This document shows positions 1-8,542 of a DNA stretch of 45,484 bases, in pieces. The stretch's first letter is position 1; every line of letters begins with the position of its first letter. Where the stretch lies: positions 1 to 45,484 of the forward strand of contig CAZFPB010000008.1 of assembly GCA_964520985.1 (NCBI GenBank). The letters are read 5' to 3'. The stretch comes from CAYSGL01 sp964520985. GTDB taxonomy: Bacteria > Pseudomonadota > Alphaproteobacteria > Micavibrionales > Micavibrionaceae. The notes below the pieces were generated by a model. The model saw only the letters and a list, made by a program, of their open reading frames with translations, was not told the origin of the DNA and made no database searches. The position numbers and the translations under genes were made by a program.

Positions 1-55
1 AAAACCCGACGAAGGCGCGACCGACCAAACGCATTCGAATGGAAGACGACCCGGA
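1..55. repeat. Left copy of 55-bp end overlap
   Basis: These 55 bases are identical to 45430-45484. The length fits the k-mer overlap that a de Bruijn assembler leaves on a closed circle, and the DNA polymerase reading frame continues exactly across the join. I read it as an assembly overlap of a circular or circularly permuted genome rather than a biological terminal repeat. Confidence 0.9.
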
Positions 56-1793
56 AGACGCGGCGAAGTTCTACGACTACAACGAACACGACATTATTTC
101 GGAAGCGGAAGCCTCTAGCCGCACGCCCGACCTTTCGCCCGACGAACTCGCCTTTTGGCAAGCCGACCAAATCATAAACCGGCGCGGCGTCGCCATGGAC
201 GGCCCCGGCATTGCAAACTGCATCGCCATAGTGGAACAGGCGTTTGCCCTCTATAACGCCGAACTGTACGAACTCACGCAGCACGCCGTGGAAAAGGCGT
301 CGCAACTCGAACGGTTGAAAGCGTGGGCCGCAACGCGCGGCGTCTATATCGGGCAGTTGCGCGAAGAAGATTTAGACGAACTGTTGAAGCGCAAAGACCT
401 TCCGCGCGACGTGTACCGCGCTTTGGAAATTCGGTCGAAGATCGGTTCGGCGTCCATTAAAAAATTGTTCGCCATGCGAAACCAAACATCGCTGGCCGGT
501 CGCCTTCACGACCTGTTCAACTATCACGCCGCGCGCACGGGCCGCGCCACCGGCGCCGAAGTGCAGCCGCAGAACTTGCCCAAGGCTGGCCCCGACGTGT
601 TCGGCCCCTCGAAAGACCCGGCGGCCTTCAAGTGCTGCGGTCGCTACTTCGGTGCCCATCGCTACGACTGCCCGTGGTGCGGCGCCATCTGGCCACCGAC
701 GAAACCGCAAGAATGGACGTTCGAGTGCGTGGCCGACGCGCTGGAAGTTATCGGCACCCGGTCGCTTCACGCCGTCGAATATGTTTTCGGTGATGCCCTT
801 GGGCTGGTCGTTGGCGTGTTGCGTTCGCTGTTCGTGGCGGCCCCCGGCCACGACCTTATCGCGTCCGACTACAGCGCAATCGAAGGCGTCGTTACGGCGG
901 CGCTGGCTGGCGAACAGTGGCGCTTGGAAGTGTTCGCCGCCGGCGAAGATATCTATTTGGCGGGTGCCAGCAAAATCACCGGCATATCGGTGGAAGTCTA
1001 CAAGGAATACAAGAAGCGCACCGGCAAGCATCACCCCGACCGCCAGCCGTTCGGCAAGGTGTCTGAACTTTCGTCGGGCTACGGTGGATGGATAGGCGCG
1101 TGGATTCAATTTGGCGCCGACGAATTTTTTACCGAAGACGAAATGAAAAAACACATTCTCGCGTGGCGCGCTGCGTCGCCGGGCATTGTGGAATTGTGGG
1201 GCGGCCAGTTCCGGGGCTTGCCGTGGGAAACCGGCTATCGCGCGGAATACTTCGGCCTTGAAGGCATGGCCGTTCAAGCTGTTCTAAATCCGGGCCGCAC
1301 GTTCACCTACAAGGCCAACCACCCCTTGGCGCAACCGATTAGCTACGTCGTCCACGAAGATATCTTGTATTGCGTGCTGCCCTCCGGGCGCCGCCTCACG
1401 TACCACCGCCCGCGCCTTCGCCCCGGTTCCGCCGGGCTGCACAAAGACGCCTTGTCGCTTTCGTTCGAGGGTTGGAACACCAACCCGAAGAACGGCCCCA
1501 AGGGCTGGATTCGCATGAACACCTACGGCGGGAAGCTAACCGAAAACGTGGTGCAAGCCGTGGCGCGTGACATTCTCGCCTACGCCATCGTGAACTTGAC
1601 GCGCGCCGGCTGGCCGGTCGTGTTGCATGTCCACGACGAAATAGTGGCGGAAATTTTGAAGGTCGCGGCGGAAATGAAAAAGGGCACAATAGCCGCGTTC
1701 GAAGCGATCATGGCGACGTTGCCGTGGTGGGCGAAGGGATGGCCGTTGCGCGCCGCCGGCGGCTGGATCGGGGAACGCTACCGCAAGGACTAG
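1..1793 (+). CDS. DNA polymerase family A, C-terminal part (starts at 44853)
   Basis: Continuation of the polymerase from 44853; an internal ATG at 39 is in frame but is not the real start. The third exonuclease-type motif is FYDYNEHD. The polymerase domain has motif A DYSAIEGVV (about residue 482 of the whole protein), motif B RQPFGK followed by SSGYGG, and motif C HVHDE (about residue 737). A CC-x8-CPWCG cluster just before the palm could bind zinc. Oddity: the Arg that usually follows motif A Glu by two residues (as in DYSQIELR) is Val here. The stop TAG (1791-1793) overlaps the stop of the convergent gene at 1790. Confidence 0.93.
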   Translation, partial: NPTKARPTKRIRMEDDPEDAAKFYDYNEHDIISEAEASSRTPDLSPDELAFWQADQIINRRGVAMDGPGIANCIAIVEQAFALYNAELYELTQHAVEKASQLERLKAWAATRGVYIGQLREEDLDELLKRKDLPRDVYRALEIRSKIGSASIKKLFAMRNQTSLAGRLHDLFNYHAARTGRATGAEVQPQNLPKAGPDVFGPSKDPAAFKCCGRYFGAHRYDCPWCGAIWPPTKPQEWTFECVADALEVIGTRSLHAVEYVFGDALGLVVGVLRSLFVAAPGHDLIASDYSAIEGVVTAALAGEQWRLEVFAAGEDIYLAGASKITGISVEVYKEYKKRTGKHHPDRQPFGKVSELSSGYGGWIGAWIQFGADEFFTEDEMKKHILAWRAASPGIVELWGGQFRGLPWETGYRAEYFGLEGMAVQAVLNPGRTFTYKANHPLAQPISYVVHEDILYCVLPSGRRLTYHRPRLRPGSAGLHKDALSLSFEGWNTNPKNGPKGWIRMNTYGGKLTENVVQAVARDILAYAIVNLTRAGWPVVLHVHDEIVAEILKVAAEMKKGTIAAFEAIMATLPWWAKGWPLRAAGGWIGERYRKD

Positions 1794-2245
1794 CGCGCGT
1801 CGCTATCTATCAGCACCACACGACAGTCGGGAATGTCAGGCGGTCGCCGGGCCAATTCCAAAAACTGGTCCGTCAAGTCGTCCAAGGCGACGTTGGCCGC
1901 GTCTAGGGCTTCTTGGTTACGCCGGCGAAGGGCGTTGCAGCGGTCGGTTAGCGTGGTGCGTATGGACTGCTTAAGCACCACCAGCGCCAGCCGGTCTTGC
2001 TTCTTTTCGATGGCGGCGCGCTTTTCGTCTTGTCGGGCTTCGACGACGCCTAGTTGTTTGGTGACTTCGGCGGCGATGGCGACCGACGGCACCCAACCCT
2101 TGGCCCATAGCCCAATGGTGATAACCGCAAGCACCAACACCGAAAGAACGGCACCGGTTAGGCGCTGGCGCGTTTTGTTGGCGGCGGGGTCCATGTCATT
2201 CAACACCAAGAGCAAGTCGAACAGGTATTTTAACCCGGACCCCAT
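1790..2245 (-). CDS. Membrane-anchored coiled-coil protein, possible i-spanin
   Basis: 151 residues. One hydrophobic segment at about residues 30-49 is followed by a long charged helical stretch and a short proline-containing end (RRPPDIPDC). Inner-membrane spanins (Rz type) have this plan: N-terminal anchor, periplasmic coiled coil, proline-rich tail. It is the last gene of the virion/lysis arm, after endolysin, holin-like and lipoprotein genes, which fits a role in outer-membrane disruption. No family was recognised by sequence, so the spanin call rests on topology and context. Another in-frame ATG at 2194 would shorten the N-terminus. Its stop overlaps the polymerase stop in a CTAG. Confidence 0.6.
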   Translation of the reverse strand: MGSGLKYLFDLLLVLNDMDPAANKTRQRLTGAVLSVLVLAVITIGLWAKGWVPSVAIAAEVTKQLGVVEARQDEKRAAIEKKQDRLALVVLKQSIRTTLTDRCNALRRRNQEALDAANVALDDLTDQFLELARRPPDIPDCRVVLIDSDAR

Positions 2246-2268
2246 GGGCGCCGTTCCATCACGTTGTG

Positions 2269-2562
2269 TTAGGCGGTGCCCAACTTGCGGTCAATCGAAG
2301 CCATAAGGGCCGCATACGCGCCGTCTTCCGCCGCCGCGTAGGCGTCCAGTTCGGCTTGCGTCGGGATGGTGCCCGACTGGAATTGCGCCCAAAGGGCTTC
2401 CGCTTCCGGCACGGCGGCCACGACGCCTTCGGCAATCTTGGCGCCGGTCGTGATGGCTTCCGCAACGGGGGCCATGCCGGCGGTTGTCAGAGCGCCCGCG
2501 ATGGTGCCGGCGATGTTCAGGGCGGTTCCGACGTAGCCCAAAATTTCCTTGGTGGTGGTCAC
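2269..2562 (-). CDS. Small hypothetical protein of the lysis module
   Basis: 97 residues from GTG 2562, chosen because it overlaps the upstream lipoprotein stop as GTGA, the coupling pattern used throughout this genome; an upstream in-frame start at 2607 would overlap much more. The N-terminal half is small and hydrophobic (Ala, Gly, Thr, Ile), the C-terminal half mildly acidic. Family not recognised. Lying between a lipoprotein and a spanin-like gene suggests a lysis or envelope role, which is inference only. Confidence 0.6.
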   Translation of the reverse strand: MTTTKEILGYVGTALNIAGTIAGALTTAGMAPVAEAITTGAKIAEGVVAAVPEAEALWAQFQSGTIPTQAELDAYAAAEDGAYAALMASIDRKLGTA

Positions 2563-2945
2563 TGGGGAAGCCCTTTCATTTTCTGATAAGCCTGTAGCGC
2601 GGCCCACGCTTCGTTGAAGGCCCCCAGCGCCGCAGCGTACAAGGCGCTGTTGCCGGCGGCGTTGGCCACCTGAACGCGCTTCAACGCATTGTGGACCGCC
2701 GGCACCAGCACCTTAAGCTGGCGCAGCACGGCGGGGTCCGGGTTGCCGTGTTCGACATAGAGGGTAAGGGCGCGTTCGGCCAGCGTCACCGCCAAGGTGG
2801 CTTCCGCCACCGACTTGGCTTGCTGCGGCGTCGCCGTCGTGGCCGACACGACACCGCCCGACAGCACATTGGAAAGCTGGCCGGGGGCGCAGCCGACAAG
2901 GCCGAAAGAAAGAACGGCGGCGAAAAGGAATTTCGAAAGGCGCAT
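2559..2945 (-). CDS. Lipoprotein, possible o-spanin or lysis lipoprotein
   Basis: 128 residues. The N-terminus is a clear lipoprotein signal: charged MRLSK, a hydrophobic core, then lipobox GLVGC with Cys19 as the lipidation site. The mature part is Ala-rich, predicted helical and nearly free of Cys. Outer-membrane spanins are lipoproteins, and a spanin-like partner lies downstream at 1790. However, typical o-spanins are shorter and Pro-rich, so a different envelope role (for example superinfection exclusion) is possible. It sits 14 bases after the holin-like gene. Confidence 0.7.
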   Translation of the reverse strand: MRLSKFLFAAVLSFGLVGCAPGQLSNVLSGGVVSATTATPQQAKSVAEATLAVTLAERALTLYVEHGNPDPAVLRQLKVLVPAVHNALKRVQVANAAGNSALYAAALGAFNEAWAALQAYQKMKGLPQ

Positions 2946-2959
2946 GGTGTGGTCCCTCG

Positions 2960-3292
2960 TTAAACGATTTTGGTGTGCGGTGTATCCACGACTTGCGCGG
3001 CCAGCGCCGGCGAAGCTTTGTCAACGACCGACGCCGGAATCTGCCCGGTGATGGCGGCGACCGCCGCGACGTTGGCCGCTTTCTTTTCGTCCTTGTTCAT
3101 GCGGCGGAAGCCGAACAGAAGAAGCGCGACGAAGACGCCCGTAAGTCCGGTGGTGATGGCGTCCACCGTGTCGGGGTCTAGTTGAATGTTCAGTTTGTTC
3201 AGGGCCGCCAGAAGCACGCCCACCAGCAACACGGCGACATAGCGACCGACCGTCGGCGCGAATTTCGTTGCGAGTTCGACCACGCGCGCCAT
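2960..3292 (-). CDS. Putative holin (two membrane segments)
   Basis: 110 residues with two hydrophobic segments, about residues 18-35 and 45-62, a short loop between them, and a basic then Ala-rich cytoplasmic-type tail. Small size, two membrane spans and position 48 bases after the endolysin fit a class II holin that opens the inner membrane to time lysis. No family motif was recognised; holins are called mainly by topology and neighbours. Confidence 0.65.
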   Translation of the reverse strand: MARVVELATKFAPTVGRYVAVLLVGVLLAALNKLNIQLDPDTVDAITTGLTGVFVALLLFGFRRMNKDEKKAANVAAVAAITGQIPASVVDKASPALAAQVVDTPHTKIV

Positions 3293-3309
3293 GACAGGAT
3301 TCCCCTTGT

Positions 3310-3339
3310 TTGCCCGGCCCTTATTAACTCAACGGGCAA
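3310..3339. other. Short inverted repeat after the endolysin gene
   Basis: TTGCCCG (3310-3316) and CGGGCAA (3333-3339) can form a 7-bp stem with a 16-base loop between the endolysin stop and the holin-like gene. There is no T tract on either side, so it is not a clear intrinsic terminator; it could be an RNA-stability hairpin. Confidence 0.3.
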
Positions 3340-3340
3340 C

Positions 3341-3898
3341 TTAGGGCAAGGCGTTATAGAGGCCCCGGTTAAACTGCCAACCCTGCATAAATTTTTCGTT
3401 GTTGGGGTTGGCTTCGGCCAGTTCCACATACCGAACCGACTGCATCGCGGCGACCATGAAAAGCAGCGTCCGCCGGCCCATGTCGCCGGCGCGCGCGGCC
3501 AGATACGACCGCAGCGCGGCCAACGTCACGTTGCCTATGGCGCCGTCGGGTTTCAGGTCCGGGTAAAGCCGGCCTTGGTCGTTCAGTACGGTAAGGCACC
3601 GCTGCAACGACCGGGCCGCGAAGTCCGGTCCCATGTTCACGCCAATGTCCAAAAGCTTTTCCCCCAGCGTCGGGAAAATCACGGCCACGCGGTCGAAGGC
3701 CGGGCCGGTCCAGTATTGGCGCTTGTAGACTTCGACGGCGAACGCGCGCGGCATGTCGCGCATAGCGCCGGCGTAACCGTTCGCGCGCGCCACCTTTATG
3801 GTGATGCCGAAGTTCGTTTCGCCGCCGGCGTCCTTCGGGTCGTTGACGTAGCCGCCTTCGCGCTTCACCACGTCGTCTATGGTCGCGTTGATATCCAT
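3341..3898 (-). CDS. Endolysin, glycoside hydrolase 108 (N-acetylmuramidase)
   Basis: 185 residues. The N-terminal motif KREGGYVNDPKDAGGETNFG (residues 12-31) is the GH108 signature; Glu14 in REGGY is the expected catalytic acid. GH108 enzymes cleave the N-acetylmuramic acid-N-acetylglucosamine bond of peptidoglycan. A second region around LLDIGVNMGP and a C-terminal NEKFMQGWQFNRG fit the family's peptidoglycan-binding end. No signal peptide is seen, so it probably needs the holin to reach the wall. Start ATG 3898 overlaps the upstream fibre stop as TAATG. Confidence 0.92.
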   Translation of the reverse strand: MDINATIDDVVKREGGYVNDPKDAGGETNFGITIKVARANGYAGAMRDMPRAFAVEVYKRQYWTGPAFDRVAVIFPTLGEKLLDIGVNMGPDFAARSLQRCLTVLNDQGRLYPDLKPDGAIGNVTLAALRSYLAARAGDMGRRTLLFMVAAMQSVRYVELAEANPNNEKFMQGWQFNRGLYNALP

Positions 3899-4761
3899 TA
3901 GAACGGGTTGTTTTGCTGGCCTAGAAGCGTGACGCTCACGTTCCAAGGGCCGCCGCCGTTGATGGTGATAGCAAAGTTTCCGGTGCCCGGCACCGACTGA
4001 AAATCCACCGTCGGCTGCGACGGGCCAGAGATAGACCCGTACTTGCCCAAGTTCGGAATGAACTGGCGGAACGGGACAAGATAATTCCACGACGAATTGT
4101 TGCCGTCGTCACCGCCCACCATGAACATGCCGATAATGGGGTTCGTCGCCAGAATGACTTGCGACCCGTTGCCGGGGATGGTTTGGCCCCCAATGGTGCA
4201 AACCGGCTGCGCCACGCACGGCGACCATTGCGCGCGACCGCCGCCCGACGCCGGGCCGACAGTGGTAGCCACCCACATAAGGCCGTGGGTGGTGTCGAAG
4301 ACGGTTTGGCCCGTCTTGTTCGAAGCGACGTTGCCGTTCGGGTTGCCGGCGTAAAGCCCGGTGTCGCTATTCAGTAGGCGCCATTTTGTACGATCGGTGC
4401 CGGGCGTGGCCGTGTTTGCGTCCACCAGCGACAAATAAATTTCGCCGTCGCCATCATAGCGCACGACAGAATTTCGGGTGTAGCTGAACGCCACGCCGCC
4501 GTTGGTGGTGGCGTCAATCCATTGCGCGACGTTGCCCTTTTGGAACCACTGAATCGCGGCGGTGATAACGCCGTACAGCCAATTGGACTTGTCGCGCGGA
4601 ACGTCTTTCGCGTCCGGGTCGGTGTCGGGGTCCAACTCATAGTCCGGGCCAAAGCCTTGGTCCATGGAGACTTGCCCGCTTCCCTGTACGGGGTCGGGAA
4701 TGGGCGTGTTATCGCCGTTCTGGCCGAAGATGATTCGGAAAAATTTGCCGGTGTAAGCCAT
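3898..4761 (-). CDS. Putative tail fibre / receptor-binding protein
   Basis: 287 residues, immediately after the DUF2612-like baseplate gene, the usual place for a fibre gene in myoviruses. The sequence is rich in Gly, Asn, Thr and aromatic residues and looks like beta-structure; the N-terminal third (MAYTGKFFRIIFGQ and on) is probably the virion attachment part. The C-terminal half has motifs such as TTHGLMWVATT and GPWNVSVTLLG that suggest a folded tip. Exact family not recognised; role assigned from position and composition. Confidence 0.65.
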   Translation of the reverse strand: MAYTGKFFRIIFGQNGDNTPIPDPVQGSGQVSMDQGFGPDYELDPDTDPDAKDVPRDKSNWLYGVITAAIQWFQKGNVAQWIDATTNGGVAFSYTRNSVVRYDGDGEIYLSLVDANTATPGTDRTKWRLLNSDTGLYAGNPNGNVASNKTGQTVFDTTHGLMWVATTVGPASGGGRAQWSPCVAQPVCTIGGQTIPGNGSQVILATNPIIGMFMVGGDDGNNSSWNYLVPFRQFIPNLGKYGSISGPSQPTVDFQSVPGTGNFAITINGGGPWNVSVTLLGQQNNPF

Positions 4762-4763
4762 GG

Positions 4764-5420
4764 TTATGCGCCCTCGAAAGTGCCGCGTTCAAAGTTCTGG
4801 TGGTGCGGGCCAAAGCCCCAAGTCCGCCGCACCGTTTCTTCGTACCGAACGCCGCAGCCATCGGGGCGCGGCAATAGGTCGTAATTCAGTAGCACGAATT
4901 TAAGTTGGCGGGGAATGGCAAAGGTAAAGACGTAGACAATTTCGCCCATGTTCAGGGGGTCCAGCACATAGACCAAGCCGTAGTCTTTGAAGGCCATTTG
5001 CAGGAAATGGTTAGTTTGCGGGACGGTGCCGCGTGATATCAGTTGGAAATAGCGAAGCTGCAACACCAGCCGCTTTTGGGGAAGCGACAGCGGTATGGAA
5101 TACTGTTCGCGCGGGGCGAAGTTGCCGCGATTGAAGTTGGCCCGGTACTGGCCGAAGCCCCACGCCTTCTTGGTGGACGCCGGCAAAACCACCGCAAGGG
5201 GCACGCCCAAGATGATGGCCCACACCGCGCACCCGAAGTCGTTGCACGTCCGAAGGTCGAACACGTCGCGGATAAAGTCGCGCCAAAAAGCTTCTTGATT
5301 GATGGCGTACCAGTCGGCTTTTTTCTGTAGAAGCGATTGCAGATTTTCCGCGTCGTTGTAGCGCCAAAGAAGCGCGTTCAACAACTTCACGGAAAAATCA
5401 AATTCCTGCGTTCCACTCAT
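4764..5420 (-). CDS. Baseplate/tail protein, DUF2612-like
   Basis: 218 residues. The stretches LLNALLWRYNDA, KKADWYAINQEAFW and DFGCAVWAIILGVPL match my recollection of DUF2612, a family found next to the gpJ baseplate gene and before fibre genes in many contractile-tailed phages, where it takes the place of Mu gp48 / P2 gpI. It probably links baseplate and fibre. A paired motif WGFGQYRANFNRGNF and WGFGPHHQNFERGTF near residues 87 and 200 is an internal repeat. Starts with ATGA overlapping the gpJ stop. Confidence 0.75.
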   Translation of the reverse strand: MSGTQEFDFSVKLLNALLWRYNDAENLQSLLQKKADWYAINQEAFWRDFIRDVFDLRTCNDFGCAVWAIILGVPLAVVLPASTKKAWGFGQYRANFNRGNFAPREQYSIPLSLPQKRLVLQLRYFQLISRGTVPQTNHFLQMAFKDYGLVYVLDPLNMGEIVYVFTFAIPRQLKFVLLNYDLLPRPDGCGVRYEETVRRTWGFGPHHQNFERGTFEGA

Positions 5421-6613
5421 ACCACTAGCGCCGTAATTGCCGAAGATTGAATGGTGGCGATTTCGTCAAGGTCCACCGCAATTTCGGTCGTCTGCCAAGT
5501 CGAACCGTCCAACGACACTTCGACCTTGGGCACGAAGACGCCGGGGTTCACGGCCACGACCGCCGCCGCCAACTCGAACGGCGACGCCGCCGTGCCGACC
5601 TGAAAGCCCGTCATGCCCGACAGAAGCCCCGCCGCATAAGCCAAGATGGCTTCGCGCACCAGCGTAGTGGCGTCGCCCGTGAAGGTGCCGGCCTTCAACG
5701 TGACGCGCGCGAAGATAGGCACCGCGTCGGGGCGGTCGAATTTCACCGGGTAGGTTTGCCCGCTGGTCGGGTTCAACACGTTCACGGTGACGGCGCCGTT
5801 CCAGTTGCAACCCATGCTCTTACCGGTAAGCAGCGAAAGCGCCACGTCGGCGTCGGTGCCGCCGTCCACGCACGCCCAAATGGAATGTTTGACCAACGTA
5901 ATGCCGTCAATAACCACCGTGGCGTCTGTCCAGTTTTCGCGGAAGGCAAGCGACTTCACGCCGGGCGTATCGTACAGCGCGGAAATGGTCGCTTCCACAA
6001 GGCCGATACCTTGCAGCGCCAGCGTATTCCGGCGCAACGCGCGCACTTCCGCGTCGGTCGGTTTCGCGGTGCCGACTTCCGCGACCGACGGGTTCGACAC
6101 GGTTTCCCAGCCCAGCACTTCCGTAACGATGGTGTCCAAGTCGCCGGTGCCGCACGCAATCGGCCCGGCGTCCAATGCCTGAAAGTCCACCACGCCGTTG
6201 CCGTCGGCGTCGAAGGTCGTGGCCGTGATGCTTTGGAAGATGGCGCCGTTTGGGCCAATGCGCGCTTGCGAACCCGCCGGCAAGTTTGTGAAAGGGTCGC
6301 CCGTCACGTCCACCAGCCGCAGCGTGGAATACGTGGCCACCGGCACTTCCAAGCCCGTCATGGCGCAGATGGCCGCCAAGAAGGGGCCGCCGGCGATGTT
6401 GGGGTTCATCTGGTTGCCCACCGCCGCGTTGTTGGCGACGACTTCCGACCGGGCGAGGGCTTCGGCCTGTATCAGCACGCCTTGGGGCGTCGTGGGCGAC
6501 GTGTTCAGGTCCGCGCCGAAAGTGCCGGTGTATTCGCCTTCGACCGTCGTAAGAATGTCCGACGTGTCGGGAACGATGGTGCCGGTTTCGTTGATGTACT
6601 GATAGTCGCTCAT
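5417..6613 (-). CDS. Baseplate protein, gpJ-like
   Basis: 398 residues. The N-terminus (Tyr-rich, ending the signal in TPQGVLIQAEA) and middle section (LRRNTLALQGIGLVEATISALYDTPGV) are characteristic of baseplate J-like proteins: the Mu gp47 / P2 gpJ family, which builds the wedge ring around the central spike. Length is typical. It lies between the gp25-like and DUF2612-like genes with 4-base overlaps at both ends, a standard baseplate order. Confidence 0.9.
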   Translation of the reverse strand: MSDYQYINETGTIVPDTSDILTTVEGEYTGTFGADLNTSPTTPQGVLIQAEALARSEVVANNAAVGNQMNPNIAGGPFLAAICAMTGLEVPVATYSTLRLVDVTGDPFTNLPAGSQARIGPNGAIFQSITATTFDADGNGVVDFQALDAGPIACGTGDLDTIVTEVLGWETVSNPSVAEVGTAKPTDAEVRALRRNTLALQGIGLVEATISALYDTPGVKSLAFRENWTDATVVIDGITLVKHSIWACVDGGTDADVALSLLTGKSMGCNWNGAVTVNVLNPTSGQTYPVKFDRPDAVPIFARVTLKAGTFTGDATTLVREAILAYAAGLLSGMTGFQVGTAASPFELAAAVVAVNPGVFVPKVEVSLDGSTWQTTEIAVDLDEIATIQSSAITALVV

Positions 6614-6963
6614 TGCGTCAAAGTCCCGTTAACGGTTGCGGGGCCAAAGTCGGATTCTATTTCCATGGTGTAGGCGGCCACGCCGCCCGACTTCGTGATG
6701 CTGAACGACCGCACCGCGTTAACGTTGGGCACCAGAAGCACCATGCGGCGGGCGTAAGCCTCGAACTGCGCCGGCTTCCATTCCAGCCAAATGCTTTCGA
6801 GGGTCGGCACGCCAATTTGTTTCGCCAAGGGCACTTCGCCCAACTGGCATTCGACGGCGGCTTGGCAATCTTGAATCACCGCCGCAAGCCCGCGCACCAC
6901 GGCTAGGTTGTTATCCCCGTCCATGTAAATGTCGTTCTTGGCGTTGGTCGCAAGACTGGTCAA
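6610..6963 (-). CDS. Baseplate wedge protein, T4 gp25 / Mu gp46-like
   Basis: 117 residues. The pattern NDIYMDGDNNLAVVRG, then VIQDCQAAVECQLGEVPLA and a C-terminal MEIESDFG, is that of the short wedge proteins (gp25/gpW/Mu gp46) which connect sheath and baseplate. Order spike, gp25-like, gpJ-like is the same as in Mu and P2 relatives. ATGA overlaps exist with both neighbours. Confidence 0.82.
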   Translation of the reverse strand: MTSLATNAKNDIYMDGDNNLAVVRGLAAVIQDCQAAVECQLGEVPLAKQIGVPTLESIWLEWKPAQFEAYARRMVLLVPNVNAVRSFSITKSGGVAAYTMEIESDFGPATVNGTLTQ

Positions 6964-7652
6964 TTTGCCGGCCCCCCGCTATTGCCGCCGCCCGTTGTAA
7001 CACCGCCATGGTGGTGCGTCTTGCCCGAAATTTCGCCCGACCCGGACAGCACGTCGGTTTTGCCCCGAATGGTGCCTTCGGCGGTTATGTCGTGGGTAAA
7101 ATGGGCCAAGGGGGTGTCCACTTCCAACTTGGTGGGGTGCTTGATTTTGATTTGCCCGGCGCTGATAGCGACATAGGCGGACCCGTCCAAGGCTTGCAGC
7201 ACGGCGCTATTGTCTTCGCCGGCGGCCAACGTGAAGTTGCGCGCCGCGTCGGGAATAAAAACGCCGTCTTCGAACGAATGCAGCCGCGCCGTATTGGGTT
7301 CGGCGTCCTTGCCCGACTTTAAGAAAAGCGAAATGTCGCGGTCGCTGGCGACAATCCACCCCAAGTCGCCGGGCTTAATCGGAAACGTGAGAATGTAGCC
7401 GCCGGCGCCGATATGGAAGACTGGCACCTTTGCGATTTGCGCGCGCTTCGTCTTCGACTGGTCGGTGCCGACCACCATAATCTGCGGACGGACGGTCGCG
7501 TACTTCCGGTCGGGCGTGGCCGACACCACCACCGCCGGCAACATTACGTCGGTGGCTTGCATAGCCTTCTGTAAAATCTTCCGCAGCGCCCCGCCTAGCG
7601 TGCCGGCGTCGGCGGGGCTTTGCCCAACGCTGGGGTTGCTGTTGCCACTCAT
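6960..7652 (-). CDS. Baseplate spike protein, gpV/Gp138-like
   Basis: 230 residues from ATG 7652, which overlaps the upstream stop as ATGA. An N-terminal helix is followed by an OB-fold-like domain (LPAVVVSATPDRKYATVRPQ, then IKPGDLGWIVASDRDIS near residue 108), and a C-terminal beta section ending in SGKTHHHGGVTTGGG. The DRDIS and THHHG motifs are frequent in membrane-piercing spikes of the gpV/Gp138 group; the clustered His may bind a metal at the tip. It should puncture the outer membrane upon contraction. Confidence 0.85.
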   Translation of the reverse strand: MSGNSNPSVGQSPADAGTLGGALRKILQKAMQATDVMLPAVVVSATPDRKYATVRPQIMVVGTDQSKTKRAQIAKVPVFHIGAGGYILTFPIKPGDLGWIVASDRDISLFLKSGKDAEPNTARLHSFEDGVFIPDAARNFTLAAGEDNSAVLQALDGSAYVAISAGQIKIKHPTKLEVDTPLAHFTHDITAEGTIRGKTDVLSGSGEISGKTHHHGGVTTGGGNSGGPAN

Positions 7653-8542
7653 TTCCGTTTCGCCCTTCCCGGCTTCGTCTTTTTCTTCGGGTTGTTGGGC
7701 ACCACGGATTTGCCGTCGTTGCCTTGCCGCACGCCTTCGGCAATCCAATAAAACGGTTCTTCGCGGCTGGCGATATCCCATCCCAATTTGAAAATGGCGT
7801 ACTGGCCATTGACGGTTGGGTAAATCTTGGAATCAATTTCGAGGGCGCCGCCGATTGCCGTTTGGTTGTCCAACATGCAAGTGGCTTTAATGCCCTGTTC
7901 CGTCACTTCGGGAATGCCGACCATGCCGGAATTTTCGTTTAGGATTCGAAGGTGCCCGGAAAGTGGCACGTTCAGGTCTTTCACGATTAGACGGTTTCCG
8001 TCCACGAAGGCGTCCACCGCGCCGATGGACCCCAGCTTGTCCACTTGCTTTAGGGCGCCGCCGGTGAACGCATAGTTCGAAATGTTTTTGTCTTTCGCTT
8101 CGAACGTGAGTTCTAGCCCGGTATCGGCGGCGACCTGTTTTGCGATCCGCGACAACGGCACCGACCCGGCTTGCGCCGACGAAACGATTTTGCCCTTTAG
8201 AAACTGGTTCGCTTGGCACTTAAAACGCAAGATGATATCGGGCGGCTGGGACGGAATAACCGTGCCTATGTTGCCTTCGAAAATCTTGGTCGTGCCATAC
8301 GACTTTTTCCCCGCTTCAAGAATGATTTTCTTGGGCGTGGCGTTTTTGTTGAACGGGCTGGTTTCCGTCATAAGATAGTCGGCGTCGGCTTTCGACAGGT
8401 TCGCTATCTGTATTTCGGCTTCGTTCTGTAGCGGGTTCGCGTACTTCGTCCCGGTGGACCGAATCCAAAGGTTTTCGTAGACCTTCAATTGGCCGTTAAT
8501 TTCGATGCTTACGCGAACGATTCGTTCGTCAAGTTGCGCCAT
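7649..8542 (-). CDS. Baseplate hub protein
   Basis: 297 residues from ATG 8542. It lies directly before the spike gene, as T4 gp27 / Mu gp44-type hubs do. Features: a beta-rich start (RIVRVSIEINGQLKVYENLWI), a motif TKIFEGNIGTVIPSQPPDIIL typical of hub tube-like domains, and a basic C-terminus (PKKKTKPGRAKRK). It should form the ring that joins tail tube to spike. Family assigned by pattern and position rather than by specific catalytic residues. Confidence 0.75.
   Translation of the reverse strand: MAQLDERIVRVSIEINGQLKVYENLWIRSTGTKYANPLQNEAEIQIANLSKADADYLMTETSPFNKNATPKKIILEAGKKSYGTTKIFEGNIGTVIPSQPPDIILRFKCQANQFLKGKIVSSAQAGSVPLSRIAKQVAADTGLELTFEAKDKNISNYAFTGGALKQVDKLGSIGAVDAFVDGNRLIVKDLNVPLSGHLRILNENSGMVGIPEVTEQGIKATCMLDNQTAIGGALEIDSKIYPTVNGQYAIFKLGWDIASREEPFYWIAEGVRQGNDGKSVVPNNPKKKTKPGRAKRK

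Noticed and set aside
1..55. Biological direct terminal repeat (fixed phage ends)
   Set aside because: 55 bases equals a common assembler k-mer overlap, and the repeat lies inside the polymerase gene, an unlikely place for fixed genome ends.
372..1277. 301-codon minus-strand frame in DNA polymerase
   Set aside because: Lies entirely within the polymerase coding region, lacks a recognised domain and has shadow-type composition.
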